From NCBI RefSeq assembly GCF_947331435.1, contig NZ_CAMZOF010000001.1:868001-932000 (forward strand): a stretch of DNA of 64,000 bases, written 5' to 3'. This DNA comes from Pelagibius sp. Alg239-R121 (GTDB taxonomy: Bacteria > Pseudomonadota > Alphaproteobacteria > Kiloniellales > Kiloniellaceae). Shown here in pieces: positions 1 to 9,639 of the stretch (its first letter is position 1; each line of letters begins with the position of its first letter). Below the pieces are notes generated by a model. It was not told the DNA's origin and ran no database searches. It worked only from the letters and a program-made list of their open reading frames with translations. The translations under genes and the position numbers were made by a program.

Positions 1-1
1 G

Positions 2-667
2 CGGGAGATGGCCGAGTTGTTCGACGTGTCCCGGCCCAAGCTGCGCGAGGCCTTAAAACGTCTGGAGGACCAGGATCTTCTGCAGGTCCGCCACGGTGAA
101 GGTTCGGTGATCGCACCGCTGATCGGGAAGGCTCTTAGTCCGGCGCTGATGGATCTCTATGCCCGCCATCCCGTAGCCTTCTTCGACTATCTCGAATATC
201 GCCGGGAACAGGAAAGCTTTGCTGCACGGCTGGCTGCGGAGCGTGCGACACCGGCCGACAAGGAAATACTCTCGCGCATCATGGCCGATATGGTTGCGGC
301 GCATGAAGCCGACGACAGCAAGGCAGCTCAGCGGGCCGACATCAACCTGCACTCCGCCATCGTGGACGCCAGTCACAATTCGACGCTGATCCATATGATG
401 GGATCGGTCTATGATCTGACAAAGCGCGGCGTGTTCTACAACAGGGATTTCCTGCGTGCCGTCGACAGTACCGGCGAAGCGCTCCTTTCCCAACACCTGG
501 CGATCGGTGAGGCGATCCTCAAGGGCGATCCCCAGGCGGCCGACACCGCCGCGCGCGCGCACATCGATTTCGTCGAGCAGTCGTTCCGGGTCGGCCAGGA
601 GAAAAGTAAGCGCGAGATAATCGCGAAAAAGCGCCGGATCCTGTCCGAGCCGAAAAGCAGTCGCTGA
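2..667 (+). CDS. FadR/GntR-family transcriptional regulator, 5' truncated by window edge
   Basis: The frame is open to the first bases of the window, so the true start lies outside it. The visible N-terminus is the end of a winged helix-turn-helix (recognition helix around SRPKLREALKRLE, then a wing near HGEGSVI). It is followed by an all-helical FCD ligand-binding domain with the usual Arg/Asp/His-rich helices, for example EYRREQE near residue 63 and DINLHSAIVDAS near 112. FCD proteins of the FadR/PdhR/LldR group bind organic acids and usually repress catabolic operons; the effector cannot be read from sequence. The C-terminus is basic (KSKREIIAKKRR). The gene converges on recQ with a 34 bp gap. 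Confidence 0.88.
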   Translation, partial: REMAELFDVSRPKLREALKRLEDQDLLQVRHGEGSVIAPLIGKALSPALMDLYARHPVAFFDYLEYRREQESFAARLAAERATPADKEILSRIMADMVAAHEADDSKAAQRADINLHSAIVDASHNSTLIHMMGSVYDLTKRGVFYNRDFLRAVDSTGEALLSQHLAIGEAILKGDPQAADTAARAHIDFVEQSFRVGQEKSKREIIAKKRRILSEPKSSR

Positions 668-701
668 AGCAAGAGCCGGTTCCCGAAACTGAAAAACCCG
701 T

Positions 702-2633
702 TCACGTCCTCGAGGTGATCACCTCGAGAAAGGCATCGCCGTAGCGTTCCAGCTTCGCCTGGCCCACGCCGGAAAGTCCTGCGAAGTCCGACAGGTTTGC
801 CGGCTGCTGAAGGACCATGGCGACCAGTTGTTTGTCCTGGAAGATCACGTAGGGCGGCACGCCCTGCGCCTTGGCAAGCTCCATGCGCTTGGCACGCAAT
901 GCCTGGAATAACGCATCTTGTTCCGGATCGCCGAAATCGATCGGACCTTTGCTTTTGCCGCCTCGTCGGCCGCCGCCTGCGCCGCGCTTGCCTGTGGGGT
1001 CGCGGCGCAGTTCGATGCGCCGGTCGCCACGTAATACATCGCGGCAGTCGCTACCCAGGCGCAGCCCACCGTAGCCTTCCATGTCGACAACCAGCAGGCC
1101 GAGCGAGACAAGCTGTCGAATCACCGAGCGCCATTCGTCGCGCGATACATCCTTGCCGATGCCGTAGGTACTCAGGTCATCGTGGCGGAACTTGCGGATT
1201 CTTTCGGTATCGCCGCCGAGCAGGACGTCGATGATGTGCGCAGCCCCGAACATCTGTCCCGTGCGATAAACACAAGATAGTGCTTTTTGGGTAATTTCCG
1301 TGCCATCGAAGCTGCTGACCGGTTCCAGACAGGTATCGCAGTTTCCGCAAGCCGGGATGTCGCTTTCGCCAAAGTACTCCAGCAACACCTGGCGACGGCA
1401 GCGCGTGGTCTCACAAAAGCCAAGTAAGGCATCCAGCTTGCGGCTTTCGATGCGTTTTTGTGCTTCTGAAGCTTCGGAGGTTTCCGCCATTTGACGCAGT
1501 TTGGCGACATCCTGAAGGCCGTAGACCATCCAGGCTTCCGAGGGCAAACCGTCCCGTCCGGCGCGGCCGGTTTCCTGATAATAGGCCTCCAGGCTTTTCG
1601 GCAGATCCAAGTGGACCACGAAGCGGACATCAGGTTTGTCGATCCCCATTCCAAACGCGATGGTCGCCACCATGATGATGTCTTCTTCCTTGATGAAGCG
1701 GTCCTGGTTGGCGGCACGAACACTTGAATCCAAACCGGCGTGATAGGGGAGTGCGCGAAAGCCTTCGTCTGAGAGTTTAGCTGCGGTTTCGTTCACCTTG
1801 TTGCGCGAAAGACAATAGACAATACCTGCCTGGCCCTTGCGGTCCGCGAGAAAGCGCAGCAGTTGGTTGCGCGGGGCGGTCTTTGGCTGAACCGAATAGC
1901 GGATGTTCGGGCGATCGAAGCCGGCAACGAAGGCACGGCCCTGTCCCAGCTCCAAGCGTTCCAGGATGTCGCGTCGGGTTGGCCCGTCTGCCGTTGCCGT
2001 TAATGCAATCCGTGGAACCCAGGGATAGCGATTGTGAAGGACAGTCAGCTGTAAGTATTCGGGCCGGAAATCATGTCCCCATTGCGAGACGCAGTGGGCT
2101 TCGTCGATAGCGAACAGCGCGATGTCACAGTCATCAAGCAGTTCGAGAAAACTGTCCGTCAGCAGGCGCTCGGGCGCGACATATACCAGATCAAGCTCGC
2201 CTGTGCGCAACTGGCGTTCGATCGCCACGGAATCGCGGAACGAAAGAGAGGAGTTCAACGCTGCGGCTTTAACCCCAAGCTGTTTGAGGCTTTCGACCTG
2301 ATCCTGCATCAGTGCGATCAGCGGCGATACCACGATCGCAACACCTGGCCGCACGATTGCCGGGATCTGGTAGCATAGAGACTTGCCGCCACCGGTCGGC
2401 ATCAGAACGAGAGCGTCACCGCCTTCGACGACATGCCGGATGATTTCTGCCTGTTCGCCTCGGTAACTCTCGAAACCAAAAATGGTTTTAAGAATTTCAC
2501 GATCCTGGCTATTCGCTGACTGATCCGTGGGCGCCAGATCAACCGGCAGGTTTCCAAGGAGGTCGAGTGCATTGGGATCTACGGCCGCGCTGCGGGGTTT
2601 TGGTTCGATCGTAGGGGCGTCGGGGTGATCCAT
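702..2633 (-). CDS. recQ: ATP-dependent DNA helicase RecQ
   Basis: A 643-residue superfamily 2 3'-5' helicase of the RecF recombination pathway. Visible motifs in order: Walker [13 protein letters not shown] near residue 80, DEAH box [21 protein letters not shown] near 175, the SAT motif TATADG, motif [12 protein letters not shown] near 355, the RecQ-C zinc cysteines ([10 protein letters not shown] then CGNCDTC), a winged-helix region and a C-terminal HRDC domain (residues about 565-640). About 35 residues precede the usual RecQ start, so a start slightly downstream is possible. The last codons include a perfect 20 bp palindrome (709-728). Full domain set and normal length. Confidence 0.97.
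   Translation of the reverse strand: MDHPDAPTIEPKPRSAAVDPNALDLLGNLPVDLAPTDQSANSQDREILKTIFGFESYRGEQAEIIRHVVEGGDALVLMPTGGGKSLCYQIPAIVRPGVAIVVSPLIALMQDQVESLKQLGVKAAALNSSLSFRDSVAIERQLRTGELDLVYVAPERLLTDSFLELLDDCDIALFAIDEAHCVSQWGHDFRPEYLQLTVLHNRYPWVPRIALTATADGPTRRDILERLELGQGRAFVAGFDRPNIRYSVQPKTAPRNQLLRFLADRKGQAGIVYCLSRNKVNETAAKLSDEGFRALPYHAGLDSSVRAANQDRFIKEEDIIMVATIAFGMGIDKPDVRFVVHLDLPKSLEAYYQETGRAGRDGLPSEAWMVYGLQDVAKLRQMAETSEASEAQKRIESRKLDALLGFCETTRCRRQVLLEYFGESDIPACGNCDTCLEPVSSFDGTEITQKALSCVYRTGQMFGAAHIIDVLLGGDTERIRKFRHDDLSTYGIGKDVSRDEWRSVIRQLVSLGLLVVDMEGYGGLRLGSDCRDVLRGDRRIELRRDPTGKRGAGGGRRGGKSKGPIDFGDPEQDALFQALRAKRMELAKAQGVPPYVIFQDKQLVAMVLQQPANLSDFAGLSGVGQAKLERYGDAFLEVITSRT
709..728. repeat. 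Perfect 20 bp palindrome in the 3' end of recQ
   Basis: CTCGAGGTGATCACCTCGAG is perfectly self-complementary and lies in the last codons of recQ, opposite the end of the convergent FadR-type gene. There is no T-tract on either side, so it is not a classical intrinsic terminator. It could be a protein-binding site or a loopless cruciform, or only a coincidence of the codons for LEVITSR. Confidence 0.6.
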
Positions 2634-2984
2634 TAGACCTGATGTTAACTCGAACTGAAAGAAACGGAGACGGTGCGGTGCCTGACTGACGGGAAAGGCC
2701 GAGGTGGCGTCAGATTAATCCGGCTAACCGACCTCAATCAACCGAACCTTTTGCTTTCTCACCCTTGCTGGAGCCTGTTCTCTGGCGACAACCGGGCCCG
2801 GAACGGCTGTGCGCAGCAGGGTTGTTCGATACAGGTCGACTCATCTCGATATATATTTGTTAACAATCTTATGATAAATATTGCTATTGCAGTATTGGAC
2901 TTTGAACCAGACCACTCATAAGAAAATATCCCACCGAATTTTTTGAGCCTTCCCAGCGCGGCGGGATTAAACGGACAACTGCAG
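2634..2984. other. Divergent intergenic region, recQ / Hpt gene
   Basis: About 350 bp with no convincing gene. The half next to recQ has average composition. The stretch 2845-2940 is AT-rich (runs such as atatatatttgtt and atgataaatattg) and is the likely promoter area for the rightward Hpt gene. No clear terminator, riboswitch or repeat was seen. Confidence 0.5.
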
Positions 2985-3383
2985 ATGACGGGCATCGACG
3001 TTAACGCCATTCCTACGACCGAAGAATTGCAGGCGATGTTCATCGAGGGCGCGCTTGAGGGTATTGCGGTCTTGGAGCGGAAATATGCTGCTGCCTGTGC
3101 AGGGGACCTGGCGTGGCCTGAGGTCATCCTAGAAATGCGCGGTATCGCGCACGACATCAAAGGCCAAGGCGGCAGTTTCGGATATCCTCTCATAACCGAA
3201 GTCGGGGACTCCCTCTCAACCCTCCTCAAGCATGAACGCATGCAGAGCGAGGCTGGATTGAAACTGCTTGCCGCCCACATCACGGCGCTTGCGACTATTC
3301 TGGACAAAGCCATCCAGGGTGACGGCGGCAATCTTGGCGGCAGCTACACGCAACGCCTCAGCGCCCTGGTTGGCGAACTCTAA
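2985..3383 (+). CDS. Hpt (histidine phosphotransfer) domain protein
   Basis: A stand-alone 132-residue Hpt domain that would relay phosphate between a hybrid histidine kinase and a response regulator. The phospho-accepting His is His56 in IAHDIKGQGGSFGYP, matching the family pattern HxxKGxxxxxG, within a predicted helical bundle. The ATG at 2985 is preferred; an in-frame TTG at 2943 would add 14 residues, and neither has a strong Shine-Dalgarno sequence. No kinase or receiver gene is adjacent, so its partners are encoded elsewhere. It stands alone between recQ and an SDR gene. Confidence 0.85.
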   Translation: MTGIDVNAIPTTEELQAMFIEGALEGIAVLERKYAAACAGDLAWPEVILEMRGIAHDIKGQGGSFGYPLITEVGDSLSTLLKHERMQSEAGLKLLAAHITALATILDKAIQGDGGNLGGSYTQRLSALVGEL

Positions 3384-3634
3384 GCTCCCAACCCCAAACA
3401 TCCGAATTCTCCCGAAATAGTTTCACTGGTTCAATACATCAGGCAGGCCTTATGTCTGCACGTTGAGCAGGATTTACCGCTTGGCTGCATTGGCTATTCG
3501 GGCAAAAGCCGGTACCGTCGGTGCAAAGAGGCTTCGCTTGCCGTAAAGCCTGAACGTTGATCGTTGAATTAATCACGAATGATGACGCTTTAGAGGTGGC
3601 CTGGCCGTTGATCCGACGTAGGGAAGGAATATTG

Positions 3635-4393
3635 ATGCGTCTTGAGAATAAGGTCGCGATTGTCACGGGTGGCGGATCCGGTTTCGGCCAGGGAATTTCG
3701 GAACTCTTCGCCGCAGAAGGCGCGGCCGTGGTGGTTGCGGATATCAATGGCCCGGCGGCGGTGGCCGTTGCCGAAGCAATTGGCGAAGCTGGTGGTCGAG
3801 CGGTCGGCGTTCAGGCCGACGTCACCAAGCGCAGCGATGTCGCAGCCATGGTGGCTGCGGCGTCCGAAAATTTCGGCCGTCTCGATATTTTAGTGAACAA
3901 CGCCGGTGCCGCACATCGCAATAAGTCGATGCTGGAGGTCAGCGAGGAAGAATTCGATCTGATCTACAATGTGAATGTAAAGGCGATCTATCTGGCTGCG
4001 CTGGAGGCGGTACCCCTGTTCCGCAAGCAAGGCGGCGGCTGCATCATCAACACCAGCTCGACAGCGGCGCTTCGCCCGCGCCCAGGTTTGACGGTCTACA
4101 ATGGCTCGAAGGGGGCGGCCAACATCATGACCAAATCCATGGCTGTTGAACTGGCGCCAGAGAAGATCAGGGTTAACGCAATCTGTCCGGTGATCGGCGA
4201 AACCGGTCTGCTGGAGACTTTTATGGGTGTGCCAGATACGCCCGAGAACCGGAAAAAGTTCGAAGCCACTATTCCGCTTGGCCGCTTTTCTACCCCGGCC
4301 GATATCGCCCAGGCAGCGTTGTATTTCGCCGCCGACGAGGCGAGCTTCATCACCGGCGTTTGCATGGAGGTCGACGGCGGGCGCTGCATCTGA
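3635..4393 (+). CDS. SDR family oxidoreductase (FabG-like)
   Basis: A 252-residue classical short-chain dehydrogenase/reductase. Visible are the nucleotide-binding TGGGSGFGQG near residue 12, DI after beta-2 (suggesting NAD(H) preference), NNAG near 88, the catalytic Ser in NTSSTAA, the YxxxK motif YNGSK near 152, and the C-terminal VDGGRCI. The start is set by a good ribosome-binding site (GGGAAGGA, 3621-3628). The substrate cannot be assigned: the family includes 3-ketoacyl reductases and sugar or glucose dehydrogenases. The gene is single and is followed by a strong terminator shared with the convergent Bax inhibitor gene. Confidence 0.92.
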   Translation: MRLENKVAIVTGGGSGFGQGISELFAAEGAAVVVADINGPAAVAVAEAIGEAGGRAVGVQADVTKRSDVAAMVAAASENFGRLDILVNNAGAAHRNKSMLEVSEEEFDLIYNVNVKAIYLAALEAVPLFRKQGGGCIINTSSTAALRPRPGLTVYNGSKGAANIMTKSMAVELAPEKIRVNAICPVIGETGLLETFMGVPDTPENRKKFEATIPLGRFSTPADIAQAALYFAADEASFITGVCMEVDGGRCI

Positions 4394-4416
4394 TTTGGAT
4401 AGCCGCCGCCGAAACG

Positions 4417-4451
4417 AAAAAATGGCCCGGAGAGACCCGGGCCATTTTTTT
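4417..4451. terminator. Bidirectional rho-independent terminator
   Basis: A 10 bp GC-rich stem AATGGCCCGG (4421-4430) pairs with CCGGGCCATT (4437-4446). It is flanked by an A-run on the left and a T-run on the right, so it can terminate both the SDR gene (+) and the Bax inhibitor gene (-). Confidence 0.93.
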
Positions 4452-4479
4452 GCGGGATCTAAGAAGAACCGCTGTTTGC

Positions 4480-5196
4480 TTATTCGCGGTTGCCAAAGAG
4501 ATGCAGCAGGAACAGGAACATATTCAGGAAATCAAGATAGAGCCGCAGAGCGCCCATGATCGACTTCTTTTCCGAGATCTCGCCGCTGTCGGATTCGAGG
4601 TACATGTTCTTGATCTGCTGGGTGTCGTAGGCGGTGAGGCCTGCGAAGATCAAAACGCCCGCGACCGAAATCACGAACTGGATCATGGCGGAACCCAGGA
4701 AAATGTTCACGACCATCGCGATGATGATGCCGATCAAACCCATCATCAGGAACGAACCCATGCCCGACAGACTTTTCTTCGTGGTGTAGCCGTATAGGCT
4801 CAAACCTGCGAAAGCACTCGCTGTGATAAAGAACACCCGCGTGACTGATGCACCGGTGTAGGCCAGGAAGATGTAGGACAGCGACAGCCCCATCAAGCCG
4901 GAGTAGACCCAGAAGAGAGTCTGAGCCGTCATGGCTTTCATGGCATGAATACGAGCTGAAAGGAAGAACACCAGGCCGAGGGGCGCTAGCATCACAACCC
5001 ATTTAAGCGGCGTTGTGTGAATTGCCTGCATCAAGGGCAGGCTCTGCGAAGCCCCGTAGGCCACGACGCCGGTCACCAGCATCGCAACAGCCATGTAGTT
5101 ATACACGTGGAGCATGTAGCTCCGCAGGCCGACGTCAATCTGGGACGCTTCTGCCTGACTTGAACTCATATAGCGGCGGTCTGGGCCGTTAACCAT
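4480..5196 (-). CDS. Bax inhibitor-1/YccA family membrane protein
   Basis: A 238-residue integral membrane protein with about seven hydrophobic segments and the family pattern of a short cytoplasmic N-terminus, TM helices from residue 30 and a final acidic or charged tail. Bacterial members (YccA, BsYetJ) include pH-gated calcium leak channels and an FtsH modulator; which applies here is unknown. The ATG at 5196 has the ribosome-binding site AGGAA seven bases upstream; a TTG 15 bases earlier is less likely. Monocistronic, ending at the shared terminator. Confidence 0.93.
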   Translation of the reverse strand: MVNGPDRRYMSSSQAEASQIDVGLRSYMLHVYNYMAVAMLVTGVVAYGASQSLPLMQAIHTTPLKWVVMLAPLGLVFFLSARIHAMKAMTAQTLFWVYSGLMGLSLSYIFLAYTGASVTRVFFITASAFAGLSLYGYTTKKSLSGMGSFLMMGLIGIIIAMVVNIFLGSAMIQFVISVAGVLIFAGLTAYDTQQIKNMYLESDSGEISEKKSIMGALRLYLDFLNMFLFLLHLFGNRE

Positions 5197-5314
5197 AGCT
5201 GTATTCCTCAATGATCCTCTGTGAATCTGAGCCTAATATTGGAGGTTCTGAGACATGAATCAACATATTTCCGCATAAACTGTGCGACAATTTATATCGT
5301 CGCGGGTTAATCGC

Positions 5315-7912
5315 CTATTCGTTGCGTAAAAGCGGTGCTGCTTTCTGCCCCAAAGCCCGCCAGGTGCCGGCGAAGCCGAACAGTAGGGTTATGGCTGTGG
5401 CAATGATTGCGGTCGAAACAACGGCCCAGGGCTGAAAGATGAAATCAAGGCGCATGATCTCGGTGATGACCAGGAAGGCTGCCAAGCTGCCCAGAACGGC
5501 AGCAATTGCGGCAGTCAGGCAGCCTAAAAGGCCATATTCCAGGAGAAAGGCCCGCCCGATTGTCGCGCGCGTCGCACCCAGCACCTTCAGGATCACTGCA
5601 TCGTAGACACGCCTGTGATGTCCGGCGGCCACGGCACCGGCGAGGACCAGGACTCCCGCGAAAAGCGCGATGGAGGCGGTTGCCCGCACGGACGTCGCGA
5701 CCTGTTCCAGCAGTTCGGACACCGCGTTCAGGGCTTCTTTCACCCGGATCGAGGATATATTGACGAAGCGGTCGGTCACCGCACGCTCAATCCGGTCTTC
5801 AACCTCTGGTTCTGCACGCACAGTCGCGATTTGGGTTTGCGGCGCGGAGGAAAGCAGGCCCGGCGAGAACACCATCACGAAGTTAATCGATAGCTGCGAC
5901 CAGTTGATAGCACGCAGATTGGCGATCTCGACCTCAACGTCCCGACCCAGGATATTGATAGTGAGGCGGTCACCGATACCCAGGTTCAGACCCTTGGCAA
6001 CCTGCTCGTCTAGAGAGACCAGTGGTTTGCCGTCATAATCCGCCGGCCACCAGGTGCCTGTCGTCAGGTTGGTGTTGGGGGGCGGTTGCCGAGACCAGGT
6101 CAGGCCACGGTCGCCCCGAAATATCCATTTGATCTCCGAGGGCACAGTCAACTGGTCGGGCGTTACCCCGTTTACCGCTGAGATGCGGCCCCGCAGCATC
6201 GGGACCCGTTGAAGGTCCGAGGTGCCTGGAATGCTTTTGACCAACGCGTCGAACGCATCGATCTGATCCGGCTGAATATCGATGAAGTAGAAGCCGGGTG
6301 CTTCCTCCGGCAAATTCTGTTCGACCTGTTGTGTCAGATTGCCCTCGATCTGCGCAATGGTGACCAGGACGGTCAGTCCGAGGCCCAGGGAGAGTACCAC
6401 GCTCGGGGTAGGTGCGCCCGGTCGGTACAGATTGGCGACGGCCAGCCGGAGGCTCGGGATCTTAAACCGAGGCGCCTTTCGGGCCAGCGCCATGATTCCG
6501 AGGGCAGTCACGTAGAAGACCGAAAAGGCGATCAGGGCGCCGATTACGAAGTAGATGGCGATCTTCTGGTTCACGGCGGTGAGGATCACCAAAGCTGCAA
6601 GCAGTATACCGGCGGTCAGAACGCTCAAGGTCGTCTTAAGTCCCAGATGGCCTTTGGCCGGTGTGATGACGCTGCGGAACAGACTGGCGGGCGCCACATC
6701 CCGGGCGCGGCCGAGCGCCCACAGGGAGAAGGTCAGGGCCGTGAGCAGCCCGAAGACCGCGGCGGTGATCAGCGGAATGGGGTAGAGGCCGACCACTGCA
6801 TTCCACCCGAGGGAATCACCTATCAGGGTCGCAACGATCATGGGGGCGATTGCACCGATCGTCAGGCCAATAACGGTGCCCAGCGCGGCGAGCAGCAGAA
6901 TCTGGATCAAATAGACCTTGAAGATCAATTTGCCGGGGGCGCCCAAGCACTTCAGGGTCGCGATTGTCGCGGTCCGGCTTTCCAGGTAGCTGCGCGTCGC
7001 ATTGCCGACGCCCACGCCACCGACCAGCAGCGCCGTCAGCCCGACAAGTGTCAGGAACAGTGTCAGCCGGTCGATGAACTGACTTACCCTGGGAGCCGCA
7101 GCCGTCGCGTCGCGGATCCGCCAGCCTGCGTGGGGAAAGGTCTCCTTCAGCGCGTTCTGGAAATCAAGCACGTTCAGCTCGGCGGGCAGCGCAATCCGAT
7201 AGTCGTAGCGGGTCATGCTGCCGGGTTGGATCAAACCGGTCGAATCCAGACTGTCTGCAGCGATCATGAAAGTGGGGCCGAGGGTAAAGGCGCGCGTCGT
7301 GTGATCCGGTTCCTTCAACAGAGTGGCCCGAATGACAAAGGTGGCGTCGCCCACCGTCACCCGATCGCCGATCTCAAGTTGCAGCCGGCGCAGAGCGCGT
7401 GGATCAATTGCGGCACCCCAAGCGCCGTCAGTAAAGCTCAAGGCGTCTTCTAGGGAGATCTTTTCCAGTGAATCCAGGCTGTTATCCGTGGAAGTCGTGC
7501 CGCCGAGTTCGACTTCGCCATAGAGCGGATAGAGATTATCGACGGCACGCAGCTCAATCAGTACACGTTTGGACTCGGTGCTTTGTCCACGCGCCATGGC
7601 ACGCATTTCGACGACTCTGGATACGGTCGCGCGTTCGGAAAGCCAGGCCTGCTGGTTTTCATCCGCCTCGCGGTGGATCAGGTTCAGCGCCATATCGCCG
7701 CCAAGCAGAGCCCGGCCATCGTTGCGCAATCCTTCGACCATGGACTGGGAAACCGATCCAACCCCGGCGATCGCCGCCACCCCCAATATCAGGCAGGCAA
7801 GAAAGATTCGAAACCCCTGCAGGCCTGCCCTCAGTTCACGACGGGCGAAGCCAAAAGCCACCTTGGTAGAACCGCTCACCCGGTCGCTTGCGCGGTCATC
7901 CTGAGAGGTCAC
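5315..7912 (-). CDS. ABC transporter permease, FtsX/YbbP type
   Basis: An 865-residue permease with the MacB/FtsX topology duplicated, as in YbbP: one N-terminal TM, a large periplasmic domain (residues about 45-255), a three-TM FtsX core, a central TM cluster, a second periplasmic domain (about 500-720) and a final three-TM FtsX core. These proteins work as mechanotransmitters with a LolD-like ATPase and act on envelope lipids or lipoproteins. The GTG start overlaps the stop of the upstream ATPase gene by GTGA, giving translational coupling. An SGNH esterase is divergently encoded, the same partnership as tesA-ybbA-ybbP of E. coli. Substrate unknown. Confidence 0.92.
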   Translation of the reverse strand: MTSQDDRASDRVSGSTKVAFGFARRELRAGLQGFRIFLACLILGVAAIAGVGSVSQSMVEGLRNDGRALLGGDMALNLIHREADENQQAWLSERATVSRVVEMRAMARGQSTESKRVLIELRAVDNLYPLYGEVELGGTTSTDNSLDSLEKISLEDALSFTDGAWGAAIDPRALRRLQLEIGDRVTVGDATFVIRATLLKEPDHTTRAFTLGPTFMIAADSLDSTGLIQPGSMTRYDYRIALPAELNVLDFQNALKETFPHAGWRIRDATAAAPRVSQFIDRLTLFLTLVGLTALLVGGVGVGNATRSYLESRTATIATLKCLGAPGKLIFKVYLIQILLLAALGTVIGLTIGAIAPMIVATLIGDSLGWNAVVGLYPIPLITAAVFGLLTALTFSLWALGRARDVAPASLFRSVITPAKGHLGLKTTLSVLTAGILLAALVILTAVNQKIAIYFVIGALIAFSVFYVTALGIMALARKAPRFKIPSLRLAVANLYRPGAPTPSVVLSLGLGLTVLVTIAQIEGNLTQQVEQNLPEEAPGFYFIDIQPDQIDAFDALVKSIPGTSDLQRVPMLRGRISAVNGVTPDQLTVPSEIKWIFRGDRGLTWSRQPPPNTNLTTGTWWPADYDGKPLVSLDEQVAKGLNLGIGDRLTINILGRDVEVEIANLRAINWSQLSINFVMVFSPGLLSSAPQTQIATVRAEPEVEDRIERAVTDRFVNISSIRVKEALNAVSELLEQVATSVRATASIALFAGVLVLAGAVAAGHHRRVYDAVILKVLGATRATIGRAFLLEYGLLGCLTAAIAAVLGSLAAFLVITEIMRLDFIFQPWAVVSTAIIATAITLLFGFAGTWRALGQKAAPLLRNE

Positions 7913-8715
7913 GCGCCTGCGCTCCCGTTGACGCCGTGCGTTGGACTGTCATCGACAATCAGGCCATCCAGCAATTTGACCGTCCGGCTGCAGCGGGCGG
8001 CCAGCTGCGGGTCATGGGTGATCAGGACCAGCGTGGTGCCGTGTCCTTTCTGAAGATCGAACAGCAGTTCGATCACCGCTTCGCCGGTCGCCCCGTCGAG
8101 GTTCCCTGTTGGTTCGTCCGCCAGCAACAGGTCCGGTTCGGGCGCAAAGGCGCGGGCAAGGGCGGTGCGCTGTTGCTCCCCGCCCGAAAGTTGTCCCGGG
8201 TAGTGGCTGAGACGGTGGCCGAGACCGACCGATTCCAGGCAAGCCGCCGAGCGTTCGAATGCATCGGCGCGGCCCGCGAGTTCCAGTGGGATGGCAACGT
8301 TTTCCAGTGCGGTCATGGTTGGGACCAGATGGAAATCCTGAAAGACGATTCCCACTGAGTCTCTGCGGAAGCGGGCCAGACCGTCTTCATCAAGGGCCGT
8401 GAAATCCGTACCGCCGATGGCAACGCGCCCGCTGCTGGCTCGCTCCAGCCCTGCCATGATCATCATCATCGAGGATTTCCCCGACCCGGAAGGTCCGACC
8501 ACGCTGACAGTTTCGCCGCGTTCAATATTAAGCGACAGGCCGCGCAGGATATGGACTGGTCCTGCGCTTGACGGCAGGGTCAGTTCAATCGATTCGAGGT
8601 CGATGATCGAACCGCGTGGTGCGGTTTGATTGACGGTCTCTGTGCGTTCCAGCGATGTGTGCAAGCCTGGAGCCTCCGGCGAATTCAAATGGGTATCAGA
8701 GCGGGATTGAAGCAT
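7909..8715 (-). CDS. ABC transporter ATP-binding protein, YbbA/LolD type
   Basis: The partner ATPase of the YbbP-like permease. Visible are Walker [10 protein letters not shown], the Q-loop, the signature [16 protein letters not shown], Walker [13 protein letters not shown] and the switch His in LITHD. The ADEPTGNLD form is typical of the MacB/LolD/FtsE branch. The ATG at 8715 is used (268 residues); a TTG at 8733 is possible. The N-terminal 35 residues precede the usual start of the fold and are probably disordered. It is translationally coupled to the permease by a 4 bp overlap and diverges from the esterase gene. Confidence 0.93.
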   Translation of the reverse strand: MLQSRSDTHLNSPEAPGLHTSLERTETVNQTAPRGSIIDLESIELTLPSSAGPVHILRGLSLNIERGETVSVVGPSGSGKSSMMMIMAGLERASSGRVAIGGTDFTALDEDGLARFRRDSVGIVFQDFHLVPTMTALENVAIPLELAGRADAFERSAACLESVGLGHRLSHYPGQLSGGEQQRTALARAFAPEPDLLLADEPTGNLDGATGEAVIELLFDLQKGHGTTLVLITHDPQLAARCSRTVKLLDGLIVDDSPTHGVNGSAGA

Positions 8716-8901
8716 CTTGTCAGCGTCGGGCAAGGTTCAAGATTCCTGATAAAAGCCGCAGGTTATTGCAAAATAAGCCCTTCCGATATGGTCTGAAACC
8801 GCTTGATTTCAACGCTTCGTCCGGGATCTATCGGCGTTGGCGAGTTGATCGTCTCCTGCGCTCGCCCTATATTTTTCCCGAATTGCACAGAAGTCTCAGC
8901 C

Positions 8902-9639
8902 GTGATTGCCATACCTAGTTCCTGTTTTGCTTCAATAACGATAACTCAAGTCTTCCGGCAACTGGTCGATTTTCGCCGCCGGCTCCCTTTCTTGCTGGCC
9001 GCAGGGATCGCTTTGATAAGCAGTATCGCAGCTGCGCCGACGATGGCGTCTGCGGAAGGGCCGCTTCGGCTTATGGCTTTTGGCGACAGCCTGACCCACG
9101 GTTATGGTCTGGTCGACGGGGAGACCTTTCCTGAGCAGCTGGAACTCGCCCTGCAAGCGCGGAATCAACAGGTTACAGTCATTAACAGCGGAAATTCCGG
9201 CGACACCACGGCGTCTGGACGGGCGCGTTTGGATTGGGCGTTGGCTGACAAACCCGATGCCGTCATCGTCGAGCTGGGGGCAAACGACGGCTTGAGAGGA
9301 TTGGATCCCGCGCAGACCTTTGAGAATCTTGATGCCATCCTGAGCAAGCTTACAGAGGCGTCGATTCCGGTGTTACTTGCCGGGATGTTGGCGCCACGCA
9401 ATCTCGGACAGGACTATGCCGCGGAATTCGACTCGGTTTATCCGCGCCTGGCGGAAAAGCATGGCGTCGCGCTCTATGGGTTTTTTCTGGATGGTGTCGC
9501 GCTCAACGCGGATTTGAATCAGCGTGATGGGATTCATCCCAATAAGGCGGGGGTTGCCGTGATCGTTTCGAAGATTCTGCCTCAGGTAGAGGAACTGCTT
9601 GCACAGGCCCGTGAAAGGGAGGTCCATCGTGGGGAGTGA
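8902..9639 (+). CDS. SGNH-hydrolase arylesterase / lysophospholipase, TesA-like
   Basis: An exported esterase with the four SGNH blocks: GDSLTHGYG (nucleophile Ser), the block II Gly in NSGNSGDTT, GANDG and the Asp-His pair in DGIHPN. An N-terminal hydrophobic stretch (LPFLLAAGIALISSIAAA, ending TMASA) is a probable Sec signal peptide, so the enzyme acts in the periplasm on acyl esters or thioesters. No ATG precedes the signal peptide at a sensible distance; the GTG at 8902 is the best of several weak starts. It overlaps the FIST gene by 11 bp and lies divergent to the YbbA/YbbP pair. Confidence 0.9.
   Translation: MIAIPSSCFASITITQVFRQLVDFRRRLPFLLAAGIALISSIAAAPTMASAEGPLRLMAFGDSLTHGYGLVDGETFPEQLELALQARNQQVTVINSGNSGDTTASGRARLDWALADKPDAVIVELGANDGLRGLDPAQTFENLDAILSKLTEASIPVLLAGMLAPRNLGQDYAAEFDSVYPRLAEKHGVALYGFFLDGVALNADLNQRDGIHPNKAGVAVIVSKILPQVEELLAQAREREVHRGE

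Noticed and set aside
3540-3600. Possible further copy of the dispersed palindrome upstream of the SDR gene
   Set aside because: Only fragments such as CTTTAGAG and GATCGTTGAATT resemble the family; arms and spacing do not match.
6209-7453. 414-residue plus-strand ORF opposite the YbbP-like permease
   Set aside because: It overlaps a well-supported permease gene with clear TM segments, has biased low-complexity composition and no start signal or domain.
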